This document shows, piece by piece, positions 47,001-53,413 of a DNA stretch of 64,000 bases (the first letter of the stretch is position 1; each line of letters begins with the position of its first letter). Both the position numbers and the translations under genes were made by a program. Source of the DNA: Larix kaempferi (lineage: Eukaryota > Streptophyta > Pinopsida > Pinales > Pinaceae); NCBI GenBank assembly GCA_027924585.1, contig BSBM01000602.1, positions 3,967,501 to 4,031,500 of the forward strand. Direction: 5' to 3'. Below the pieces are notes generated by a model. That model ran no database searches. It was not told the origin of the DNA and saw only the letters and a program-made list of their open reading frames with translations.

Positions 47001-50000
47001 CACTCCAGGAGGCTGTTTGGGGTAGTTTCACGCTTCCCGAGGCATTTCAGGATTGGTAGAAATGGCTATTGAGGAAATCGATTTGGGCTACTGAGGCAAA
47101 GTTTTGGCATGGGATGATCAGTGATGATAGATCGGGACCTTCCACACCTTCTCCAGCAGTTTCAGCTTCATCGGGGCCCGCATCCATCACTTATGGCACT
47201 TTCTGTGGATTTTTTGAGGTCTTTTGAGGACCACAACTTCACTATGGAGGCACGATTTGGTACATTCATGATTTTTTTTGGTTATTGTGCTATGGGGATT
47301 GACCAAGGAGGGATAAAATTACCCCTTGGACCCACCATAAGCCCCTTATGATATTTTGTCATCATGATTTGGTGGGATTCCCCCCTTATAGGGCGATTTT
47401 GTCCACTTACATTATATTTTATTAGTGGTCCATGTATTTTATTGTTGAGCTCATCTCAACCATTGATTAGATCATGAGATCTTTTAATCTTAGCCGCTCA
47501 TGTAAAAAGTGGTTAGGATTGTACTCTCTCCCCATCCTATTTAAGGAGGGAGCCTCTCATTGTAAAATTCATCTAGAGATTTTTGGCTCTTGGCTCTTGG
47601 AATAAAATTTCTATCTTTTGGAGTACATGCTTGGATTGGAGTGGATGTTGGTTGTTTCGATTGTAAATGCTATTGTCCATTGCACTGGAGGATCTATTGT
47701 AGCTATCTTGCATATTTGCCATACTTTATTTGCAGGTGAAGAGGACGATTTTGACAAGTGCGAATTGGTGGGGAGGCTTGCCCTTCAAGCTTGGAAGAAG
47801 TCGTTTTGGGTTTAACAGAGAGTAGTTTTGCCTTTGTGTCAACTATTCTATGTTTCTCTCTCTCTCTTGCTTGTATCTACCTTCAATTTGTTAAACTGAT
47901 TGATGCTTTGCTCCTTGGCTTGACAAGTTAGAACGAATCACATGTGGCTTGGAAAAATCGATTTAGCAAGAGGGCTTCAACAATTCTCCATTTGATCTTT
48001 GGCAAAGTAATCATCGTCTCAACTAGCATTCATCTCTTCATCGAGGTATGTTCCAAGAGGTATGATCTTCTCTTCCTTGAATCTTCCATAATTTCTAGAT
48101 CACAAAAACCCTAATCAAATTAAAACCCTTGTTTTTGGTATTTTTTAGATCTACTTAGATCTAGCCTTGTTCTTGAAAAGATATTGAAAACCCACCTCTA
48201 TAGTATCCACCCCTAGTTGGATCTATAGTTTGGTGGAGATTGGCTAAGAATTGACCCATTTTTCAAGGCAAAAAGCCCTCCTTGACCCAAATCGCACTTC
48301 CTAGAGAGAGGCTTGTTGGGCTAGATCTAGCACATGGGTAGGTGAGATCTCAATTGATTTGCATTCTAGACACTTGATAACCTAAACCCATATCCTTACT
48401 TTGGTGAAAACTACCATGTGGACATCTTTCCATGTTTTAAGGGGTTGAAACCCCCTTTTGATCTTCTTGGTACTTTAAAACTCAGATCTACAAAGATCTA
48501 GCCATTGGATTCACTTAAATTTTTGAAGATACATAGATCGGGGTACAAGCCACTTGGATCTACAGTTTGGTGGTCGTCGGACTTGATTTGGTCCACCAAA
48601 CCCATCTTTTGCCCTTCCTTGAGCAAGTCGCACCCCCTTGAAGATTTGAGTTGGTCCACTTCTAGGAAGTGGGTGTTTGAGTTTTTCGTGGATTTGGAAT
48701 GCCCATGCCTTGAAACCTAGGTCTATATTGTCCTTTCGTCAAGATCCGCCTTGGGGATTGCATTCCTTGTTTTAAGGGATTGTGGTCCACTTAGGGTAAT
48801 CACTTAAAAACCTAGATCTAGTAAGATCCAACCATTAGATCTCATTCAACCTACTTGACTTGGCTTCTAGGTGTCCCGATCTACACTTTGACATCCTTCT
48901 TGACCCCAATAGCCCACTTAACAAGGCACTAGTCCATCACCAAGCAAGTCGCACTCCTTGGGATTCGTGTCAAACCCTAGATCTAGTACATGGGTACTCA
49001 TAGAACCCATTCAAACTTATAGATCTAGCTTATATCTAACCTATAGTACCAACCTCACACCTAACTCCACATTGTGGGTCCACCTAGAACCATTTCACAC
49101 TTCCCAAGGAAACAAGACCCACTTGTGCAAACACATGGTACTATACCTAGTCATCATACCCCATTATGTGGCCTAAACCATACATAGGTTGAAACATTAA
49201 CAATCTATTATACTTCCCTCAACCATACCTTAACCCTTAGGTCCACTTAGCCTTGCATTGGTTTCCGTAACTCATTACTTACCTACCCTTAGAAACCTTT
49301 GTTCGGGTCCAATCAACAGTGATTGGGGTATAGGGTCTCCCCCTTGGTCTAATTACACCTTGACCTAAAGCGAAGAGTGCCTCGGTTGACGTGACTCCCA
49401 CATTGCATTGGGAACCGTGGCATCTCTTGGGTCACCTCTTTAGTTGCCTATCTCCTCTACCGTCCCAGATGGGATACCTCTAGGGGCAACTACAAGTTGT
49501 GTGATAACACGGTCCTTACCTGAAATGTGCGGAATGATGTGGTCTTTAACTGCATCAAGAATAATTCTCTTAGCCTTACAGTCTTTCTTGTTGAAGGCTG
49601 ACAATGATGTTGCATCTGTAGCAGCGGGAATCTGAATAGGGTGAGTTGTAGTATTGTTTACCACTTCATCCCATAACTCATTCTCTTCCAAAATCAGCAT
49701 TATCCTAGCTTTCCATGGAACGAAATTCCCTGTCCCATCTAGCCTATCCTCCAACCTAAGTCATATAGCCATCTCACTGACAACTCAACAAGGTGTTGCC
49801 CACTAACAGAAGAAATCACTGAATGTCTTAAATATGTTTAGTTTTCTGCCCCCAAGCTCTGATACCATGAAAGTTTTTTCTGAGTTTTAACCCAACACGA
49901 TTTCCAAGTCAACTTGCCATTGTTTAATGCCCAACCCAGTTTTTCATGTTGGCTGGAAATGACATGTTATTTTTAGACTTTAAAAACACAGTTAAAAATC

Positions 50001-53000
50001 AATATAACAGACAAAAAATTAAATACTCATGCACACGATAAATAATTTCAGACTCGTAAATTTTTGGCCAATAGCCTTGGAAAAACCCACAAGGGGAAAA
50101 CTAGTCAGAGAGAGAGAATTAATTATTTCTTCAGAAAATCTCAGTACAAAATTTACAATCAAAATCACTTATCTCAAACAGCAAATTTACACCCACAGAA
50201 GCTGCCTCGAAATCTATGCAATCAGCTATACGGATTTCAGTGTTGTACGGCCCTCGAAAACTGTGCCATGCACTACCAAGTTGAAGCTGCCTCGATTTAT
50301 GTGCTAAGTTATTTCCTTGGGAAATGTGCCATAACTCCCTCCTCGAAATTTGTGATGCTACTCATTAATGTCTCACTGAGTTGCCTCGATTTTCGTGCCC
50401 CTCTCTTGCTGCTCTCTCCACTTTCTTCTCACAAAAGTGATCTCCAAATGCCTTTCCCTTGCTTTTTGTCTAAACCCTAGGTAGGTGAGGGGCCATCTAA
50501 TCCAATGGCTAAGATTAGACTAGATGGATGGATGATATTAAATGCTCTCATTTAATTCTCATAAATATTAAGTTCACTCACCCACTTAAATTTATCAAAA
50601 ATTGACTTTAATCTCTAAAGTCACATTAAATGCTCATCTCAAGTCATTTAATGCAAGGGTCACTTTATTTCCCCTTTTAAGTGACTTAAGCAAAAGTCAC
50701 CTAGGGGAACACTTTCCTAGGTACAAAAATCAACAATACGGATCCGTACAGTAGGCCGTACAACCGTACAGTTGCAGTAGAATTGCTGCATTGGGATCCG
50801 TGCCCATCTCACAGGTTTTTCTCAGTATTTCTATGTGGTACGATTTTGCCAATTGGGCAGAATCGAATTCTGATTTGTGGTGTTCCATATTTTCTCAATA
50901 AAATAAATATCTCATACTGCTGCACCGGTTTTCCCATCTTGGGTTTTGTATGGGGGTTTATACCCAAAAAGACTGAGTTGTCTCTATTGATGTGATTGCT
51001 GCTATATTTCTTTCATTGTTTATTTTCCGCTGCATAGTAAAGAAATCCATGTGTGGTTATTTGTTAGAAATTAATTTGGCATGCATTTAGCCCTAGTTGG
51101 ATTTTAAGGAAATTTACAAGTGCAACTCCAAAACCTCTTACATAATGACTACTCGTTGTGAAAAACTTCACACTAAAAAACTTTATTTTATATATATTGG
51201 TAAATTTTAGTTACATGCACCCTTGCTATATACATGAGAAAACTTTGCATATTTGTGTCTAGTGATTTGCATTCACGTGAATGTACATGAATGTATTTTT
51301 TATCAAGATTTGAATATTTTTGTTTCCAGCTTTTTACCGGTACCCCGTTTTTCGGATCACCTATCAGTCACCAAACTGGTTCCAATAACATTGCTTGAGA
51401 TTCGTCTTTGAAGTTTGGCAAGCCCCAATGAATCCAAAATACTTTGAACTTTGAATATCATCAATAAAGTTCGCTGAACCTTGTAACTTGGGCCTTGATG
51501 ACAAAGCTGATTTGATCTAAATGGCCAATATCATCAACATAGTTTTAAAAATCGGAATCGGTCGAGGGTCAACTCGGACTCGGAATCAATAATGAATCAG
51601 TCATGACTAGGCCGATTTGAATTTAATGACTCAGTTTAGTCAAAAATACATAAAATATTTAAATTTTAAAGAAAAACAATATTTTAAAGATTCTATTTCT
51701 AATCCATGATTCCAAAGCATTAGAGACAAAATATCAAAGTCTGCTCATGTATATACCATATAAGAGTGAATATATCAAAATGGCACAAAGTGTATTGTGC
51801 AATACATATCTAGGAGACCGGGACTAAAACAAAATACATAATCAATGAGGCCTATAGGCTATATGGCCTGTAGAGTCCAAAAAAACAACATGCTATGAAT
51901 CATGATGCCACTACATCATGATCATACATCATACATCAATGATCATACTACATAGTCAACTGTCATACATCATCAATGATCAAACTCATCACCACTACTC
52001 CATGCCTCCAATTCACAAATGGATTGAGAATATGAGATAGGTGTAGGGAAATAGAAGGGGAGGGCTCATTAAATAGATTTAGCATTAGGTTAGACTTAGA
52101 CTAGGAAAAAATAAAAAATTTAGTATTTACCTCTCCGCGGTCCCCATGTGCCGGTGATGACTATTCATCCGATTTAACGTGACTCGGCCGATCTGACCAG
52201 TTCGGTACCGAATCGGTCACCCGAACCAAATTGATGGCCAGTTCGGATCAGTTTGGTGTCTGCTCGGTGAATCAGCAGATTCCGATTCCGATTTTGCCGA
52301 TTTTTAAAACCATGATCGTCAATAGCCTCCCACATGATGGCTGATTTTGTTACCGCAAATTCATGTGAACGTGTTTAGACTCGAGTCTAGACTAACCCAC
52401 AAGCCCACCATATGTAATCATTAATCCAATGATCTAAGTACCCATAGATGTCCCTGTATCTTAATGTCATCCTTTAAGTTTTATGTTCATGCCCAGGATA
52501 GTTATTGCATCCGCTACAATCATAAGTATGTTTTGAATAAGATGCAGGCAGGCGGTTTGCCCTTGATGTACATCCATAAAAACCTCCAATATTGCATAAA
52601 TTGAAACCATAATGCTTGAGTGAGCTTCAAGGAATTTCAGAGAAGACTGAACCCAAGATATAGTAACACAAGATGGTCTCATTTTCATCCATTTCCAGTT
52701 TAAGTACCTTGAAAGCACTTGAAAATTGTTGCAGCTTAGATTAAACAGACATGCCTGGAAAAACAGAGTCACAAGAACTTGTATGGAAGAACTCCGGCAG
52801 GGGTATAAAATATATTTACTGATAGCAAAAGTCTCATAACAATAAAAGCTATAGCAGCCCAATAAATTTCATAATCTAGCGACTGTAGTTTGCTTGTCTA
52901 CAAATATTTAAAAAGCAGAGTCATAAGAACATGTATGGAAAAATACCAGTGGCGGTGACAAATATATTTGCTGAAAGAGCAAAGTCTCATTAGGAAAGGT

Positions 53001-53413
53001 GCTAGTGTGTATTGTTAATGTCCTGAAGATTTAAGTTAAAGTTGTACCCATCCTCGTCAATGTGGAAATAAAAGATATAGTAGTGGCCCAATAAATTCCA
53101 CAACATGAATAAACAGCCAGATGGGAAAAGCAATAACAAGCTGAAATGTAAAATCTGTGATCAGTTGCAGAGAATAATATAATTTTATGTTACTTCCATG
53201 AATTAATTTAGATCAGACTAAAACATAAAAGGAGCTAACAAAATCAAAGGCTTGCCGATTTGATAAAACATCAATAGTTTAATCTTACAAAAATTAGTAG
53301 GGAGTGTCAGAGCTTACCTTGTAAAAGGAAGCAGAATCCCCCTCTTGAGCATCCGGCCAAATCTTTGCATCCAGTTCCATTGCAGCACTAGCTTCCAGAT
53401 TGGTAAGAACTAC
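19985..53413 (-). CDS. Glutaminyl-tRNA synthetase, 3' exons (split gene)
   Basis: The gene charges tRNA-Gln with glutamine in the cytosol. Six exons are in the window: 53413-53318, 21548-21448, 20872-20767, 20668-20579, 20473-20344 and 20082-19985. All five introns have GT-AG ends, and the split codons AG|G and G|GA join correctly. The roughly 206 codons match the C-terminal anticodon-binding beta-barrel of plant-type GlnRS throughout. Recognisable phrases include KIWPDAQ, VIYIEKSDFRMKDS, YYGLAPGKTVLLR, YAFPIKCTEVI, KGVLHWV, VKVEVRLFEKLF, GDKFQFERLGYF and KIIFNRTVTLRDSY. There is no stop or frameshift in any exon, so this looks like a functional gene. The catalytic Rossmann domain and N-terminus lie further upstream and were not found by 64000. 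The product call comes from motif recognition, not a search. Confidence 0.93.
20344..20473 (-). CDS. GlnRS exon
   Basis: Forty-three codons plus one base run from NPSELDDWLADLNPKSKEV to FQFERL. The donor is gtaggt. The frame remains open past the donor, which makes a misleading longer ORF to 20222. Confidence 0.94.
20579..20668 (-). CDS. GlnRS exon
   Basis: Thirty codons in phase 0 run from GVLHWVAEPSPGVDP to KLFLAE. The acceptor is aatgcag and the donor is gttcgt. The intron before it is 98 bp. Confidence 0.94.
20767..20872 (-). CDS. GlnRS exon
   Basis: One base completes the arginine codon, then 35 codons run from YAFPIKCTEVIFGDD to SIKPK. The acceptor is tttgcag and the donor is gtgata. 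Confidence 0.94.
21448..21548 (-). CDS. GlnRS exon after the giant intron
   Basis: The exon has 33 codons plus two bases (AG of an arginine codon) and reads VPFTSVIYIEKSDFRMKDS onward. The acceptor is actgcag and the donor is gtatct. It follows directly in sequence on the exon 31.8 kb away. Confidence 0.94.
21900..22300. repeat. Short gaaccggc/gttctgg motif cluster in the intron
   Basis: Phrases such as gaaccggc, ccagttctg and ggaactggcc recur in both orientations between about 21960 and 22130. The sequence could fold on itself. I do not recognise the element family. The long reverse-strand open frame over it (to 22219) looks like chance. Confidence 0.35.
22512..22712 (+). pseudogene. Penelope-like element GIY-YIG endonuclease, 5' piece
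   Basis: From about 22565 the frame reads GVYQIPCSCGKSYIGQTGRS, the signature GIY-YIG motif with the PLE-type CxC insertion. It continues through FKEQIAVTNHNRLDKS and AITEHSLN. The upstream 50 bases (LKHLFRSLGNKSNPFLSQ) resemble the linker before the endonuclease in PLEs. The reading frame is cut at 22712 by copia element D and resumes at 28214. No PLE reverse transcriptase is visible upstream, so this is a 5'-truncated copy, which is common for PLEs. Confidence 0.85.
22713..23257 (+). repeat. 5' LTR of element D
   Basis: The LTR carries a TATA box (gtataaatagagg) near 22938. It matches 27663-28208 and is clearly related to the LTR of element B. Confidence 0.95.
23258..23273 (+). promoter_or_regulatory. 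Primer-binding site of element D
   Basis: The sequence tggtatcagagcagtt is complementary to initiator-Met tRNA and adjoins the LTR end. Confidence 0.92.
23629..24505 (+). pseudogene. Copia gag of element D
   Basis: The ATG at 23629 begins MIGMKVEDRL, but the frame is soon lost by a small indel near 23660. From 23819 the frame stays open for 228 codons. It contains the gag core and a complete CCHC knuckle (CYRCTKYGHYANSC) near 24365, and ends at TAG at about 24503-24505. It is close to the gag of element B residue by residue, except that the early stops of B are absent. Confidence 0.9.
24506..25055 (+). other. Non-coding replacement of the protease-integrase region in D
   Basis: Where element B has protease and integrase (about 1.1 kb), D has about 550 bp with no copia similarity that I can see. 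The coding similarity restarts at about 25060. I cannot tell whether this is a deletion with filler DNA or an unrelated insertion. Confidence 0.6.
25056..25780 (+). pseudogene. Element D post-integrase and RT N-terminal remnants
   Basis: MTSEEVFTEVKPKVSHIQIF begins at about 25064. The VGYNQSSKAF-type block follows, then a linker. The start of RT is deleted: WKRPR is followed closely by YGKYKARFVARRL, where element B has about 100 more codons. GVDYDETFAHVA and MGWKLHQMDVN follow, with frameshifts. Confidence 0.82.
25781..26848 (+). pseudogene. Element D RT C-terminus and RNase H
   Basis: The frame is open to 26458, then after one stop codon continues to 26848. The RT active site reads YVDN instead of YVDD near 25868, which would abolish catalysis. 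LMHYFLGLEVW, LIGSLMYLTNTRPDICF and the RNase H region (FTDSNWARCVADRKSTSG, HCDNQSCVQ, HDRSKHIKIRYHF) are present. The frame ends LLERER-stop at 26846-26848. Confidence 0.92.
26877..27330 (+). repeat. Tandem array between pol and 3' LTR in element D
   Basis: Five to six units of about 95 bp carry gtgcctct, tcagccaggtatgggag and gcagatgag phrases. The array is homologous to the one at 14921-15275 in element B. Confidence 0.88.
27352..27512 (+). repeat. Second two-copy repeat in element D
   Basis: A unit of about 84 bp starting tatccaggattgag occurs at 27352 and 27436. Each copy itself contains a doubled gattctcctgga phrase. Confidence 0.85.
27663..28208 (+). repeat. 3' LTR of element D
   Basis: It is preceded by a purine tract (attgagagggtg) and followed by tcact, one change from the acact before the 5' LTR. 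Confidence 0.95.
28214..28380 (+). pseudogene. Penelope-like element GIY-YIG endonuclease, 3' piece
   Basis: After the second target duplication the frame continues from the 22712 breakpoint without loss. It reads HLICFDQTKILASTSHYSSG, then a stop and frameshift near 28300, and then an IEKHPNNIN-type phrase followed by SWKT near 28370. IL-ST-HYSS and EKHP-NIN are typical of the end of PLE endonuclease domains. Confidence 0.82.
28381..28970 (+). other. Probable PLE 3' untranslated region
   Basis: This is pyrimidine- and AT-rich DNA between the endonuclease end and a hammerhead-like motif, with no credible coding frame. It is assigned to the PLE because both flanks are PLE-like. Confidence 0.45.
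28975..29031 (+). ncRNA. Hammerhead-ribozyme-like motif near the PLE 3' end
   Basis: The core CTGATGA (28985-28991) is followed by a 7-bp stem with loop GTG (GGGTGGA at 28993-28999, TCCACTC at 29003-29009) and then GAAAC (29010-29014). Flanking TTTAGA (28975-28980) and TCTAAA (29026-29031) are complementary and could form helix I. One extra T lies between the core and the stem, and the expected U-H cleavage step before helix I is not present. If real, it is a decayed ribozyme. PLEs of many animals carry hammerhead motifs, which supports the placement. Confidence 0.4.
29046..29935 (+). repeat. 5' LTR of element E
   Basis: The LTR is 890 bp, from tgttagaaagtg to aaatttaca. It carries a cluster of cgtac motifs at about 29480-29590. 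Similar open frames over it in both LTRs are an effect of the repeat, not genes. Confidence 0.94.
29936..29949 (+). promoter_or_regulatory. Primer-binding site of element E
   Basis: The sequence tggtatcagagctc is complementary to initiator-Met tRNA at the LTR border. Confidence 0.9.
30033..30830 (+). pseudogene. Copia gag of element E
   Basis: The ATG at 30033 gives a frame of 148 codons (ending GELVRI-stop at 30477). Similarity then continues one frame over, from ALNGFSKPWDIFV at about 30480, so there is a single frameshift. The zinc knuckle reads CFICHKHGPFASQC. The histidine of the CCHC pattern is replaced by proline, which should weaken zinc binding. A lysine-rich stretch precedes it. 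Confidence 0.88.
30831..32030 (+). pseudogene. Copia protease and integrase of element E
   Basis: The frame is continuous with the second gag part. The protease reads WYVDSGASCHMTG near 30905. Stops lie at 31166-31168 and 31694-31696. The pre-integrase zinc region is ELWHRRMARLHHG and CKGCALGK. The integrase core shows DLVHSDVCGSM, FIDDYSRKTW, RTDNGG and PHTSQQNGVAERKNRT with the D,D,E residues. A frameshift follows at about 32000-32040. Confidence 0.9.
32031..34048 (+). pseudogene. Copia RT and RNase H of element E
   Basis: The part begins with GLLVGYSETSKAYRVYVPA, then an acidic linker with stops at 32335-32337 and near 32348 and 32432. The RT shows YRWIYKVKHAADGSVEKYKA, AFLNGIIEEEVYIEQ and the catalytic YVDD near 33090. 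Stops at 32722-32724 and 33211-33213 replace codons. A frameshift near 33435 leads into RNase H (RKSTSGCCFS, DRSKHIDIRYHF). The end reads LVEREC-stop. The last two codons, TGT and TAG, are the first six bases of the 3' LTR. Confidence 0.9.
34043..34551 (+). repeat. 3' LTR of element E, left piece
   Basis: It starts tgttagaaagtgac and has a small gcatgc-rich insertion near 34076-34098 compared with the 5' LTR. It breaks at gaccgtacg, where element F is inserted. Confidence 0.93.
34552..35590 (-). repeat. 3' LTR of element F
   Basis: The LTR is 1,039 bp. It carries several gtacgg phrases and cctcga phrases between 34870 and 35130 that are fewer in the other LTR. On the minus strand it is preceded by the purine tract taagagggag. 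Confidence 0.93.
35585..37096 (-). pseudogene. RT and RNase H of element F
   Basis: The RT reads MMEEYHSIMKNDAWEI, WIYKVKDAADGSVEKYKA, MDVKTAFLNGLLQEEVYLE, and the catalytic YVDD near 36540. LMHYYLGMEVW and LIGSLMYLVNTRPDLCF-type residues follow, then RNase H (FTDSDWAGSVMDWKSTSG, CDNQSCIQL, HDRSKHIEI). Only single stops interrupt it, at about 36640-36655 and 36248-36259 (LYF-stop-LIGS). The end reads LGKREC-stop. The final TGT TGA is the first six bases of the 3' LTR. Confidence 0.92.
37097..37735 (-). pseudogene. Element F post-integrase linker
   Basis: The part starts with the GIFVGYDETSKAYRIYLPG block. A linker rich in Thr, Gly, Ser and Val follows (37513-37350), in which TGS and VTG phrases are repeated many times, a low-complexity spacer. 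KPKWLRDTFEEAEAFG and SLRDSEPSTFEEASQH lead into RT. Confidence 0.85.
37763..38499 (-). pseudogene. Integrase of element F
   Basis: On the minus strand the frame reads ELCELWHRSMAHLHHPTL and CRGCALGK (pre-integrase zinc region). DLIHTDICGLMSS-type residues, FIDDYSRKTWIYFL and SDNGGEYTS-type residues follow, then TVPYTPEQNGVAKRKNR. A stop near 38060 and another near 37760 are the only breaks. The D,D,E residues are recognisable. Confidence 0.88.
38505..40531. mobile_element. Solo LTR G, 2.0 kb
   Basis: The insertion begins tgtaatgtccc and ends gggacatgaca, so the ends form an 11-bp near-perfect inverted repeat with TG...CA. It is flanked by a perfect duplication, gcttt at 38500-38504 and 40532-40536. 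Inside are AT-rich phrases but no open frame with a known domain. A TATA-like tgtatatatttat near 40304 suggests plus orientation. It could also be a short non-autonomous element, but no internal primer site was seen. Confidence 0.82.
40532..41570 (-). pseudogene. Element F gag C-terminus and protease
   Basis: On the minus strand the gag core reads LTSLYQSTNENRKMV, then GVTSYLTRISQVRDELATVG. Lysine- and glutamine-rich text follows, and a complete CCHC knuckle (CYGCQTFGHYASQC) lies near 41105-41065. The protease motif is WYIDSRASSHMTG near 40865. The glycine of the usual DSGAS is arginine, which should inactivate the enzyme. The part LFVPRLKKNLVSVCTIEDRG follows. Stops are few. The gene is cut by solo LTR G at 40531. 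Confidence 0.88.
41840..45040. other. Block H, left part: no gene seen
   Basis: Open frames are short and without known domains. The A-run of about 18 bases lies at about 44461-44478. AT-rich text with tttttt runs covers 44220-44290. A tatatata-type stretch lies at about 43890. Confidence 0.5.
45050..46300 (+). repeat. Repeat module X, copy 1
   Basis: This stretch aligns in the same orientation with about 60550-61900. Shared phrases include ctttccccactg, ttccctgt near 45610, aatgtgttt followed by taaacaca near 45797, and catttgtga followed by caccgcc near 46150. It shows no coding frame. Divergence is high. Confidence 0.7.
46301..47500 (+). other. Block H, middle part: no gene seen
   Basis: No protein domain is visible. 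Phrases such as ttggacct and gatgatga recur. The stretch may continue module X, because 62640-62940 has a comparable g-rich style. Confidence 0.4.
47510..47760 (+). promoter_or_regulatory. LTR-like promoter and polyA region in block H
   Basis: A tatttaagg box near 47538 is followed by ggaataaaat near 47600. A ttgcaggtgaag phrase at about 47728 also occurs at 63172 in the second module copy. The order fits an LTR R region. No LTR pair was proven. Confidence 0.4.
47760..49500. other. Block H, right part: no gene seen
   Basis: The stretch is rich in agatcta and ctagatc phrases (for example 48150-48530 and 48810-48850), spread at irregular spacing. It has no reading frame with a known domain. 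Confidence 0.45.
49509..49754 (-). pseudogene. Copia gag N-terminus of element F
   Basis: The frame starts MEDRLDGTGNFVPWKARIML and continues to AVKDHIIPHISGKDR, the usual first 80 codons of copia gag. Similarity ends at about 49509, where block H begins. The open frame goes on into H only by chance. Confidence 0.85.
49854..49867 (-). promoter_or_regulatory. Primer-binding site of element F
   Basis: Read on the minus strand, tggtatcagagctt follows the LTR end. It is complementary to initiator-Met tRNA. Confidence 0.9.
49868..50735 (-). repeat. 5' LTR of element F
   Basis: The LTR is 868 bp. Compared with the other LTR it lacks about 170 bp in the gtacgg/cctcga-rich part. Its end adjoins the primer site at 49867. 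Confidence 0.93.
50736..51118 (+). repeat. 3' LTR of element E, right piece
   Basis: It resumes at atacggatccgtaca, matching the 5' LTR from about 29550 on, and ends aaatttaca at 51118. Confidence 0.93.
51119..51537. other. Intron DNA between E and the MITE
   Basis: No gene or repeat ends are seen. It may continue the tail of the PLE-derived sequence that element E interrupted. Confidence 0.45.
51538..52314. mobile_element. hAT-type MITE, 777 bp
   Basis: The ends catagttttaaaaatcgg (51538-51555) and, reversed, catggttttaaaaatcgg (52314-52297) form an 18-bp inverted repeat with one mismatch. The flanking octamers are atcatcaa (51530-51537) and atcgtcaa (52315-52322), seven of eight identical, which is the TSD length of hAT elements. 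No transposase frame exists. Inside, aatcggtc and ccgatt phrases recur. Confidence 0.78.
52748..53105. repeat. Diverged duplication in the GlnRS intron
   Basis: A segment starting near 52748 (cagagtcacaagaacttgta) is repeated near 52914 (cagagtcataagaacatgta). The later phrase cccaataaattccacaa (53086) matches cccaataaatttcataa (52858). The second copy has an inserted stretch. It is close to the GlnRS exon but non-coding. Confidence 0.65.
53318..53413 (-). CDS. GlnRS exon (first visible)
   Basis: The exon has 32 full codons in phase 0, reading VVLTNLEASAAMELDAKIW onward to SASFYK. The acceptor is tttacag and the donor is gtaagc. It matches the first strand region of the anticodon-binding domain. 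Confidence 0.93.

Larger units (their letters stand above)
41571..49508. mobile_element. Block H, about 8-kb non-coding insertion in gag of F
   Basis: Gag similarity of F stops at about 49509 and resumes at about 41571 (AALTSLYQSTNENRKMVL on the minus strand), with about eight codons missing. The block has no recognisable protein domain. Its ends read tgttgtcgcc on the left and gtgataaca on the right, which looks like TG...CA, but no target duplication or LTR pair could be confirmed. It contains a repeat module also found at 60500-63200 and an LTR-like promoter/polyA region near 47520-47620. It is probably a non-autonomous LTR element or a composite. Confidence 0.55.
34552..50735 (-). mobile_element. 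Ty1/copia retrotransposon F, minus strand (carries G and H)
   Basis: On the reverse strand the LTR runs from tgttgatttttg to aactttca. The 5' LTR is 50735-49868 and the 3' LTR is 35590-34552. The flanks are gtacg (34547-34551) and atacg (50736-50740), a TSD with one change. The polyprotein lies at 49754-35585. It is interrupted by block H (about 49508-41571) in gag and by solo LTR G (40531-38505) between protease and integrase. Apart from those, the frame is unbroken except for stop codons. Confidence 0.93.
29046..51118 (+). mobile_element. Ty1/copia retrotransposon E (3' LTR split by element F)
   Basis: The 5' LTR is 29046-29935. The 3' LTR is in two pieces, 34043-34551 and 50736-51118, separated by element F. 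The flanks are agtgt (29041-29045) and agtgc (51119-51123), a TSD with one change. The polyprotein (30033-34048) has the copia order, several stops and three frameshifts. Without F the element is about 5.9 kb. Confidence 0.93.
21549..53317 (-). other. 31.8-kb GlnRS intron built from retroelements
   Basis: The intron runs from the donor gtaagc at 53317 to the acceptor ending cag at 21549, a length of 31,769 bp. It contains a PLE fragment, copia elements D, E and F, solo LTR G, block H, and a hAT-type MITE. The unique-looking remainder is small: roughly 21550-22500, 51119-51537 and 52315-53317. Very long TE-filled introns are known from conifers. Confidence 0.88.

Noticed and set aside
49636-49760. 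A separate gene at the gag start of F
   Set aside because: The frame is the normal N-terminus of copia gag. Only its C-terminal extension into block H is unusual and that is chance.
52467-52862. Reverse-strand open frame of 131 codons next to the GlnRS exon
   Set aside because: It has no recognisable domain, the composition looks random, and it overlaps the diverged non-coding duplication. It also lies in the intron.
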